Shown: piece by piece, positions 47,266 to 56,719 of the stretch
Numbering within the stretch: the stretch's first letter is position 1
How the letters are laid out: each line of letters opens with the position of its first letter
Assembly: GCA_025345505.1 (NCBI GenBank)
Contig: JANVCC010000013.1
Location: 1,769,595-1,833,594 of the forward strand
Source: Todiramphus chloris collaris
Taxonomy: Eukaryota; Chordata; Aves; Coraciiformes; Alcedinidae
DNA length: 64,000 nt
Direction of reading: 5' to 3'
Made by a program: the position numbers and the translations under genes
The notes under the pieces: generated by a model
The model's database searches: none
What the model saw: the letters and a program-made list of their open reading frames with translations, nothing else
Told to the model about the DNA's origin: nothing

Positions 47266-47743
47266 CAGGGGGTTGGGAATCCTTTAGGCTGGCTGTTAAA
47301 TGAGCAAGCACTAGAAGGACATGGAGCTGGAGGGGTTTATTTGGCCTGGGAGCGAGAGGAGCTGTGGTGTCACCTATGGACACAGTGGGGCAGGGACCAG
47401 AAGGGACAGGACCCAGACGGGTCAGCGTAGACTGAGCCTCCGCGGGTTCCCCCGGTCTGTAATTACAGGAACCGACGCTGGATGTCACCAGCAGCCCATG
47501 CAGAGGGGCCGAGCCTTGGTGGATGCTGAAGCTGACCTGCTTGCACCCTTCTGAAGGTGCTGGGACAACCAAGGTACGTGTCGGGCCACCAACACATGTT
47601 GGGGTGCTTCAGCAGAGAGAGGAGGACCCCGGGACAAGGTTCTGCTGCCCTTCTCTCTGCTGATTAGGGACATCTCTTCTGGGAACAGCCCAACACAGTC
47701 TCTTCCTAGGCATGTGTGAGCGGTTCAGGGGACCAGAGTATCT

Positions 47744-47885
47744 CATAGAATCATGGAATCGTTTTGCTTAGAGCAGCCTTGAAGATCATCAAGTCCAAGT
47801 CTCCAACCATGGAGGCTCTGGGGTCCAACTGTGCTGCTGGCCAAGCATCAGGACCCAGAGATCTCAGCCTGGAAGCAGCCGTGGT
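47744..47885 (-). mobile_element. Diverged CR1-like tail
   Basis: atagaatcatggaatcgttt followed by gaagatcatcaagtccaagt resembles a CR1 3' end. The rest (ccatggaggctctggggtcc) matches none of the other tail types here, so it may be an older subfamily. Confidence 0.5.
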
Positions 47886-49980
47886 TGCTGGAGGCTGGTG
47901 ACTCCTGTCAGGCAGTGATGCCCTGCTTCTCACTCAGATCTTGTCATTTTAAATGTTAAATTAGTAACTAAATTCATTACCGATGTGCCAAGCCTGGCCT
48001 CTGTGGCCTGTCCCCTGGGTTCAGCTCTCCAGTGGCTCACATGGTATCTCTGTAGCCTGTATCTTATGGTTTTGTCCTGCTGGTGGGATCCATCTCACCA
48101 TGGGAGGACATGGCTAGTGCCCTGGGGGTTGGGGGCCAGGTCAAGGCAGCAAGAAGCAGTGAGAGTTTCTTCTCACATTATGGAGGAAAGCTAATGAGGG
48201 ATTTCTAGGTGGGTGAAGCAATGTAGGGAGCATGCTGGAGTGCCTCAAGTCCCTTCAAAGGCCTTGGGGTCAGAGTAGGACCAGCAGCCCCCAAAACCTG
48301 GTCCCTGGGATGAAGGGGAAGCTCTCAACAGTGCTGTTTCCCATAAAGGGAAACTGAGGCACAGAGCAAGAGAGAAACACCACCCAAAAGCTCAGCGCTG
48401 CAGCCAAATTAAGCCCAGGTCCATTGAGCACGAGCTCTGTTCCAGGGGTGCTGGACCTTGCTTGTGGGGCACCAGCCTGTGGGATGCAGGGTCCTTGGCA
48501 AGGGGGTGGCAGCAATGCTGATCCCTCAGTGCCACCACCCTGCCAGGCATGGGCAGCCTGGGCTCTTGCTTCTGCCAAGCTATGAAGGACAGGGCAGGAA
48601 GTCAATCCCCCAGGACCAGTGCTACAGCCATGGGTGCCCCCAGCCTTCAGGGTGCTGATTCTAAGAGCACAATGTCACCCTGTGACTGCTACACTGCTGG
48701 GATCTTCCCTCATCCTGAAAGGGGTGGGCAGCTGAGCAGGACTGAGCTGAGCTTCTGGGGTGCTTGTGATCTCCAGTTCTTCTCCTCTCCCAAGCCTGAG
48801 CTGGCTGCCAGGTGGCTGCAAGTGGCATGTGGAAATCTACCTCTTAGGCTGCTCGTTTGGTAAGGACTTCCCTTCTGCTGTGGTAACCTGTCCCATTGTG
48901 AGGGAAAGGGGCTGATCGTGTGCATGCACAGAAGTATTCCCAGGGGTTGGGGGGATCAAGGACCCATCCTGCCCATGCAGAGCAACACGTCCAGTGGTTT
49001 GGTGCACAGGTTTTCCACTTGTGCATTACAGAGATGATTTTGACTCCTTTTCATGAAGAACACAGAAACTTCCCCTAAAAAAGGCATCACAGAAAGGTCC
49101 TTCTCAGGTGCTTCCTTTGAAGCAGGGAGGTTCATGTGAATTGTCCCATGGTGGGGAGGCAATGAAGCTGGGAGCAGCTGTAATTTGGCAGCGTTACTGA
49201 GACCCAGGCCATGGACCTGGGCCAGTCACACTGGTCTAAAACCAAAGGAAGGGGAAGGACCAGAGGTAGGGGACAGGTTTTGCCTTTATTCAAGCTGAGG
49301 ATGTGTCCGCTGAGGAGCCTGAACAATTAGAAGTGCTGAAGATTATCTAAAAATAGGTATTTGTAAATGTCAGGCTGGAGAGCGGTTGGGAAACATGCTG
49401 GGGGAATGGAGCAGCCCTGTGGGGTCATCTGTGCCAGCACATCTGTATTCAGGATGGGAGACCAATACTAGTTTGTACTACATTGATCCTGCTCACCCTG
49501 GCTCTCTGAGAGACCCCCTCTCCCCAAACTGTCTGACATGGATCGTGCTGGACATCCGTGGCCAGAGGCATTTTCTGTGCTGTTTTATCCCGATGGAAGC
49601 CACAGAAAATCCCAGATGTGCTTCAGATGGGGGAGGGGAGGGGAAGATGGTTTTTGGAGCTGACACCAGTCCCTCAACATAAATTATTTCTCTGTGGCTT
49701 TTGATAGGGGAAAACTCCAGCACAGCACCCCACCTTGCCTGCAGGAAGCACCATGAGATGACCCCAGCCCTGTGAGTTGGGCAATGTGCTGCCAAAACCA
49801 CCTCAGAGATGCTCTAGTCCCCACTCTCCACGCAAGTGGTAGGAACCTGGTGGCATGGGGACACCCAGCAGACACATTATCCCCCTCCATCACCTTTAAG
49901 CTTCTCCCCCCACCCCATCCCCACATTCCCACCTGTCCCCAACGTGTCAAAAACTTGATTAAAACAGATGGGAAAGCAGG

Positions 49981-49986
49981 TTTATT
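49981..49986 (-). terminator. Possible poly(A) signal for TPBGL
   Basis: TTTATT on + reads AATAAA on -, about 4.3 kb downstream of the TPBGL stop. It is the nearest canonical minus-strand hexamer I noticed; others at about 49,284 and 47,337. Very tentative. Confidence 0.2.
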
Positions 49987-52900
49987 TTGAAAAATAATCC
50001 AGATTGGGGCAGATTAGCAGAAACACGTCCTTCCCCATCTGCCTGGGTGGGGCTGTGCCAGGTCTCAGCGGGGCTGCTCAGAGGCAGGCTTGGGCAAAAA
50101 ACACACATTGGGGTGAAAAAACAACCTCCAGCCCCCTCCTTGCTGCTGGGGGCTCACTGCTGTGCTGAGTGGGTCTGTGCTCAGCTGCACTGGGAGCCCC
50201 CATCCCTCAGCATTATCCCAACTGGGCTAATTAGAAGCACATGCAGATAAATAGGTGAGGTTCTATTTAATCCTGATTTCTTTAGTAGGGCACAGGGGCT
50301 ACCTTTGAGTTGGAAGAAGGACAACCAGAGCAGGGACTCTCCTGGGCTTGGAGGTCCCAAAGCTGCCCAGAGTTTTAAATGAACACTGATGAAGTCTGAA
50401 ATCTGTTTCTGTGAGGTTTTTTTTCCTGCCCAAACCCTTCCCCAATATCTGGAACTTGTCCCCGCTTTGTTTGTGCCTCAGTTTTCCCAGTGCACAAGAG
50501 TGACATCTCCCACTTGCTCTTCTTAAAGGAATTCATTTTTTTCTTCTTCCTTAGGTTTGAGTTAATCTCTGCTAACAGAGGAGGTGGATAAGGGTGAAAG
50601 AGCTTGGGGTGAAGCTTCACAGGGGTGTAAACAATTATTATTAATACTGTTTGGAAGGGGAGGCAGCTGGTGGCAGCTGATTTTCTTCCATCAAACCTGA
50701 GCAAAAATGCTTTTCAAAACACACCCTGGTCCAGCAACATGAACACCTAAACCCCACCACAATGTGTGCTGGGGGAAGATGGATGCAGGCAGGGTTGCCT
50801 GGCCCAACTTCAGCTGTACCCACATCCTCCTCCTCGGCTAGATCTCAGTGTTTGCCTCTCAGCCGGATCAGCCCAATAAACATCTGAGCACTTTGGGAAA
50901 TAAGGAAGAAAAAGCATCTCCAAAAGACCGTGTTGGGTTGCAAAGCACTGGCAACTTAGCAGCATTTCATACGCAAAGCATATAAATAGACATTTTGGGT
51001 TTTTTCTCCTCTTTTTTTCAGTGACTAGCCACTGCAGAGAGCTCTGAGCATCCCTCGTTTGATTCCTATTGCAGCTGCTGTTTATATTCTTCATTTCGTT
51101 CGTCTCGAGGAGCCATCGGCGTTAACTTTGGGTTCAGGCAGCAGCTTGGTGCTGAAGACTTGGAGGTTCACATCCCCCTCACCAAGCCATTTGTGGAAAG
51201 GGAGAGCATGGAAATGTTCAGGCAGCCACCTTGGGAACCCAATGCAGCCATCGTTGGGAACCCAAAAAGCACGTTTTGTGTCTTGGCTCAGTAACAAGTC
51301 TTGGTTTTGCTTATCGAAAGGGTCCCTAATCCTGCTGCTTTGTCATGCATGGGGTATGCACCGTACAGAATAATATTGACATTAAGAAGCCACAAGAACG
51401 ATGCTCCTACAGCTGGTTGTCCACCCAGCCACCCACATCCAACCTCTCACATGTTGTCTTTGACGGGGCTTTGCCTCTCTGGAGGGGTTCAGCGCACCCA
51501 GTGAGGATGGGGATCACAATGCTCCCAACCTCCCACTGCTCTATGCCAAAACGAAGAGCATCCTCATCCATGGAGACCAAAAGCCACTGCATCCCTTCCT
51601 TCAGCCTCAGGAAAAGCTGGAGTGACCACCTGTCCACACCAGCTGCCACCTTTGCCAAAGGGCTTTGGGGCCAGGAGGTGTTTGAACACTTTTCTGTCTG
51701 CTTGGAGGCAATTTCCTTCCCATTATCTATCACCAGACACCAGTGGCCACGGCCGGGCAGATGCTGCATTCCTTGGTCCAACCACCATTCATCTGGTCAC
51801 AAAGCCCTCCAGGCACTTCTTCTCCTCCCTGCAGGCTGTTCAATCTCACCAGGGCTTCCTAGCATCGTCCCTACAACTGGCTGCTGCTCTGATGGAGTTG
51901 CAGCCCAGGATGACCCACGATGCTCAGCAGTGTTTGCCTCTGGCACAGTGTGCTCTGCCAGATGTGGCTGCCAGGTGTGCAAATCCACCCCATCACCCTT
52001 TCTTTTGTTTGGAAGCTGTGTTTTGGCTGCATGGGCTTGGGAAACAGAGGGAGGAGGTAGAAAAGAGAATGAGGGTGAGAGGCAAGCTGCCCCATAAAAA
52101 CCTGCCCAGTAACTCATAACACAGGGTGGTGAGTTTGCCCTGGAGCTCACAATCTCCTAGGATGGAGAGAAAAATCTTAGAAAGGGGTCCCTGAATTGCA
52201 ACAAGTTTCTACCGGAGCAGCTCTCCAATGAGATTAGCCATGGTGGGGTCTCTGGGACTCCCCTGGGAACTGGGACAGAGCTAGAACCTGGCTCCAGTCG
52301 TGAACCAGAGCACCTAGGAAACTCTTTTTGAATCCCAGTGCTATATTCCTGCCTGAATACAGCGCAGATGTCGGCTCTGCACCAGCTCCCAGCACACCCA
52401 CCTTGATATGGGGCATGGAAGGGGAGTAAATGCAATGGGGGAAAATGCAAAGGACTCTGCACCAGGTCACATCCTTCCCAGGGCTTCTGGGCACACCTGG
52501 GATGGAAATAGTTGTGCTTTCCCCCAGCAGAGCTTTCTTCCCAGTGCAGGAGCTGAGTACAAATATACACGCAGGCTCAGAGGACAATAAATCCCATAAA
52601 ACTCTTATTTACAAACCCAACATGCAGGTACCTGCTGTTCCCTCCATCAAGGATCCCAAAGCACCAGGTAAACGCTAGCGCTAGTCCCAGCATGGCTGTG
52701 TGGCAACAAGGATACAGCTGCCCTCTTCATCCCTGCCCAGCTCACCCCTATCAGTCTCCCAGTACGGAGAAAGGCAAACACACGTGTAACAAAATACAAC
52801 ACATCAGTTTTCAGCCCAGCACCAAAATTTATCATTTTAAGGTGCCACTTTGCAAGAGCTACATCTTCATTTTGTGAAATGCTGCAAATCGTGGCCCTGC

Positions 52901-53611
52901 GCTGCCTCCCTCCACATCTGTAGGTGCTCAGGACTCAGGTGGCTCATGAATGAAGTACCAAAACACCCAGGAGATAAAAACCACTTTAGAAACCTATTAC
53001 CTGGATCATTTCTCGAGTTTTTGTCCCGTTTGGAGAGATCAGGATTAGCAAAGCCTGAGGTCTGTGCACAAGACATGCAAGGGCTCTCTACATCCCCGAC
53101 CACCAAACCAGCCCAGGAAAAGAAGTTTTCTAAACACCAATAAAACTACAGGGAAGCCCACAGCTGCCTTCCTCTGGCAAGCTGCAATGACATCTCCTCA
53201 GCCAAGCGGATATTCAGAAATCATTGCAAGAAGCTTTATAGAAAATAGACGACAGAGTTAGATGCAGCTTTCGATATATTTGCTCTAGGATATAGTAACA
53301 GGCACGGCTCTCAAGCAAACACGGGCAGGTGAACTAGGGCGAGAGCTTTTGCTTCGCTCGTTTTAAATTACAAAGTGCTGAGACAGCCTAGTCTAAGTTA
53401 TATTTAAGAGTCAGGCAAGGGCTGCCCCCCCGCCTGCCCTGGGGAACATGCATGCAGCCGGCAGAGGCGTTTCCTACACAGCTGCATCAGTTTGTGCCTG
53501 GAAAGAGCTGGAAATGTCATTGAACAAACCCAAATGGATTAAGGAGCTAGGAAAATCACATCGCTTTTCCACGGAGAGGCTGGACGGTGCGTTTTCCTTT
53601 GTGCTTGAAGG

Positions 53612-53638
53612 AAAAAAAAAAAAAAAAAAAAAAAAAAA
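53612..53638 (+). repeat. A27 homopolymer
   Basis: Twenty-seven consecutive A. It could be the tail of a retroposed transcript inserted on the + strand, or a slippage-grown run; no poly(A) signal is seen just before it. Confidence 0.9.
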
Positions 53639-54249
53639 CAAGTTCAGTTTTGTGTCTCTCAAATAGAAATCTAATAGGAAAGAGAGTTGTATATGGTCAA
53701 AGTGAAGTCCAGGCTCCAGGAGCATCCAGGAGGACAGTTTCAGCTATTGCCCACTGCTTCCCAGGATGTGCCAAGCAAACGCTGAGGTGCACGCGATGCC
53801 GAGCACCGCTGGCAGCGTGGCATCCTGTAGTCCACTGAAGGAGAGCAGGCGTGGGAAGCAGCTCATAATCCTCCCACAAGCATCAGGGCTGTGTGTGCCA
53901 GCATCCCATGGGGTCGATCCGGGTGTGTTTCCCCCTGCCCACGGATGTTGGGATGGAGGGAACAGATCCAGCCTGATCCCCTGTGGGATTCAGAACTGCA
54001 GACAGGGTGAATTAGGGCATGGGCAGGGAGAATCTGTCCGGAGCCCTGTGGGGAGGGTACACCCCACTCTGATGCACCCCAGCACCCATCCCCGAAGCCG
54101 GCTAAAACTAACTTTTGGTGGTGCCATGGCAAGGGGATGGGGATGGAGCCGGAGCAAGGTGGATGCTGGGAGCGGAGGCATCGAGGGGTGGTATGGCAGG
54201 CAGATGCCAGGGATGCCTGAGGGGCAAGGGTGGGATGCCAAGGGTGCCG

Positions 54250-55314
54250 TCAGAGGCCAGGAGTGCTGATGGCGCTGGTAGAGCGGGGATCGGCGTCCTG
54301 CTCGTAGCGGTAGTGGTAGCCTTCCATCTGGTCGCGACAAGCCTCGCGGAGGTTGTGGAGCCAGCGCTTGATGCCACGGCGGTTCAAATAGAGCACCATG
54401 AGGAAGACGATGCCGATGAGGGCGAGAACGATGCCAAAGAAGACGTAAGAGGCCGTCTCCAGCTGACCACCCTCGTTGGCCGTGCACACCAACCCCTCGG
54501 GCCGCAGGCGCAGCAGGGCAGTCCCGCGTAGCAGCGGTGGTCCAGCACAGCGCAGGCTGCGGGCATCGGGCACGCGGGCAGCGGTGGCTCGTAGCCAGGC
54601 AAGGAACGGGCGCAGGGCGCAGTCGCAACTCAACGGGTTGGCCCCCAACGTGAGGCGCAGGCCCCGCAGTCCCGGCGCGTCCAGGATCCGCAGCTCAGCC
54701 GCCGCCAGCCTCTGCAGCGAGTTGTTCCGCAGGTCCAGCTCCTCCAAGCCGGCAGGCAACAAGGTGTCCGGCAGCGCCCGCAGCGCGTTGCCTGCCAGCT
54801 CCAAGCGTCGCAAGCTGAGGTTGCGCATGGCCAGGGCGAGCTGCTCCTCCAAAGGGGCGGCCAGCAGCGCTTGGTTGAGCTGCAGCGTACGCAGCAGCGG
54901 CACGCCGGCGAAGGCTCCGGCGGCCACCGAGAGCAGCGGGTTGTGGCTCAGGTCGAGGGTCCGTAGGGCGGGCAAGCCTTGCAGGGCCATGTCCTCGATG
55001 GTGTGGATGTTGTCGTGGCGCAGGCGGAGCAGGCGGAGGTCCGGCAGCGGGCGGGCGGCGAAGGCGGCGCGGGGCAGGACGCTCAGGTTGCTGCCGGCGA
55101 TGCTCAAGTTGTGCACGGTCGCCGGCAGCTCCTTCGGGGGTTCCTCCAACCTCTCGTACCGACACTGCACCAGCTCCGGGGTGGCCACGCAGTAACAAGC
55201 GGACGGGCAGCCCCCCGGGGCCGTGGCGGGGGGTACGGCCAGGGGCAGCAAGGCGAGTCCTAGCCAGGGCAACCAGCCCCCGCCGCCCGTTGCCCGCTCC
55301 TGCCTGCGGGCCAT
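54250..55314 (-). CDS. TPBGL: TPBGL, trophoblast glycoprotein-like LRR membrane protein
   Basis: Single uninterrupted 354-codon exon; TGA at 54,252-54,250. Start at 55,314 is chosen because it has A at -3 and G at +4 and opens directly into a signal peptide (residues 1 to about 32, LPWLGLALLPLAV). Then an LRRNT cap with Cys 36, 40, 42 and 51, six or seven leucine-rich repeats (about 67-228), an LRRCT cap with Cys 230, 232, 256 and 277, a membrane segment (289-311) and a short basic tail. N-glycosylation sequons at Asn 69, 76, 165 and 197. The tail EACRDQMEGYHYRYEQDADP is the signature of the TPBG/TPBGL family; EQDADP and the overall length favour TPBGL over TPBG. TPBG is a plasma-membrane oncofetal antigen that damps Wnt/beta-catenin signalling; TPBGL's own role is poorly known. 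A single coding exon is normal for the family. Confidence 0.9.
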   Translation of the reverse strand: MARRQERATGGGGWLPWLGLALLPLAVPPATAPGGCPSACYCVATPELVQCRYERLEEPPKELPATVHNLSIAGSNLSVLPRAAFAARPLPDLRLLRLRHDNIHTIEDMALQGLPALRTLDLSHNPLLSVAAGAFAGVPLLRTLQLNQALLAAPLEEQLALAMRNLSLRRLELAGNALRALPDTLLPAGLEELDLRNNSLQRLAAAELRILDAPGLRGLRLTLGANPLSCDCALRPFLAWLRATAARVPDARSLRCAGPPLLRGTALLRLRPEGLVCTANEGGQLETASYVFFGIVLALIGIVFLMVLYLNRRGIKRWLHNLREACRDQMEGYHYRYEQDADPRSTSAISTPGL

Positions 55315-55711
55315 GCTCGCTGCCCGGGCATGCAGCGGCTGGGGGGGGCGGGGAGTGGGAGCGGGAGGGCGGGGGGGAATGATGGAGGGGTTGAGGGCGG
55401 GGGGGGACCACGACGACGACACACAGACCTGCCTCCCTTCAAGTCCCCCCCCCCGGGACTGAGCTGCCTCCGGCGCCGTGCCCGCACACGGCGGCTCTGC
55501 TGGGAGCTCCGGCCGCGCCGCTGCCCAAATCGGGCTGGGTAGCGGTGGGGGAGAGAGAGAGGGGGGAGAGAGGGAGGGAGCAGGGAGGAGGAAGGAGGAG
55601 GAGGAGGAGGAAGGGCGACGGGTTGGGGCTGCCTGGCGCTGCGAGCTGGGCGGAGGAGCCGCCGGTAGCTGCCGTCGGGGGGAGGGAGGCGGAGGGTGGG
55701 GGGGGGTGGGG

Positions 55712-55850
55712 GGGGCACGGTTTGGCAAGGCAGAGCTCGGATCGGCTTGGCATGGCTTGGCACGGCTTGGCACGGCTTAGCACAGCTTGATATAGCTCGC
55801 TTTGTCACGGCACGGCTCGGTTCATCTCGGTTCGGCACCGCTCGCAGAGC
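55712..55850. repeat. 10-bp tandem repeat in TPBGL 5' flank
   Basis: Consensus near CACGGCTTGG. Four near-perfect units at about 55,750-55,790, with degenerate units on both sides (cacggtttgg, cacggctcgg, ttcatctcgg). It sits 400-540 bp upstream of the TPBGL start codon. Confidence 0.85.
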
Positions 55851-55934
55851 GCCCCTCGCCACCCCCTCCACGCTCCGCTCCCCGCCTTGTCCCCGCCGGT
55901 GCAGGAGGGCTGGGGGTGGGGGAATTGGTACTGT

Positions 55935-56715
55935 CCCCTTCCAGGAAGGGTTAGGGCATGTTTCAGTCCACATTAAGCCCGGGGAGGATTTGGGGGTTGT
56001 CCTGATCACCTTCCAGACTCGGGAAGAGGTTGAGGTCTGTCCCGGTCCCCTTCCAAGTTGGGGAGGGGTTAGAAGGTGTCGCGGTCACCATCAAGCTCGG
56101 GAGGGGCTGAGGACTGTCCTGGTCACCCTCCAGCCCTGGAAAGGGTTTGAGGGGTACCACAGTCCCTTTCCAGCGCCGGAGAGGATCTGGAGGATGTTCC
56201 GCTACCCTTTCAATCCCAGGAAGATTTAGAGGTTGTCCCGTTCCTTTCCCAGCATGGGAATAGTTGGGGGGCTGCTGCGGTTCCCCCTCCATCCCATTTC
56301 TGGGAAGTGTATGGGGGCTACCCCGGTCCTTTTCCAGCCTGGGTATGATGTGCGAGTATGTTTCAGCCCCCTCCAACCCCAATCCCCCCCCCCCCCAACC
56401 CCCCCATCCCCATCCCAGGGAGGTTTGGGGGCTCCCAGACCTCCTCCAGCCCAGGGAGGATTTGAGGGTGTCTTAGACCACCATTCCTTTTCACCCCCTT
56501 CCTATCCCTGAGAGGATATGGGGGATTGTCTCAGTCCCCCTCCATCTCAGAGAGGATTTGGGGAAGTTTCAGCCCTTCTCCATCACAAGGAGAATTTGAG
56601 GCTATCTCAGCTTCCTCTTCTCCAGCCGAGGGAGGTTTTTGGGGCTATCTCAGCCCTCCTCCATTCTAGGGAGGATTTGGGTCTCTTCCAGTCCCCTTCC
56701 AGCCCTGGTCCCCAT
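55935..56715. repeat. About 39-bp minisatellite in TPBGL 5' flank
   Basis: Roughly 20 diverged units, each made of a pyrimidine half (like tccccttccagccc) and a purine half (like gggaggatttgggggttgtc). A C/A-rich run at 56,385-56,403 interrupts the array. Because 39 is a multiple of three, it throws up long spurious ORFs on both strands. Confidence 0.85.
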
Positions 56716-56719
56716 TCCT

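Larger units (their letters stand above)
47931..54249. other. Intergenic stretch or TPBGL 3' UTR, CR1-free
   Basis: About 6.3 kb without any CR1 and with no recognised gene. It may hold the TPBGL 3' UTR at its right end. An ORF-dense GC-moderate patch lies at 51,345-52,590 on both strands with no recognisable domain, and an A27 run at 53,612-53,638. Confidence 0.6.
54250..55880. promoter_or_regulatory. TPBGL: CpG island over TPBGL and its 5' flank
   Basis: Very high GC and CpG from the stop codon to about 560 bp upstream of the start (higher coordinates), falling off past 55,880. CpG islands covering the single exon and promoter are usual for such genes. The transcription start and any 5' UTR intron cannot be placed from sequence. 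Confidence 0.7.

Noticed and set aside
54476..55195. 239-codon plus-strand ORF
   Set aside because: Antisense shadow of TPBGL in GC-rich DNA; Arg/Ser/Ala-rich composition with no domain.
54250..55314. Calling the LRR gene TPBG rather than TPBGL
   Set aside because: The cytoplasmic tail reads EQDADPRST rather than the TPBG-like form I recall, and the protein is shorter. PGM2L1 nearby also fits the TPBGL chromosomal region.
55260..56009. 249-codon minus-strand ORF rich in Pro and Arg
   Set aside because: Out-of-frame reading of the TPBGL 5' flank and tandem repeats; compositional artefact.
55696..56229. 177-codon plus-strand ORF
   Set aside because: Made by the 10-bp and 39-bp tandem repeats; no family likeness.
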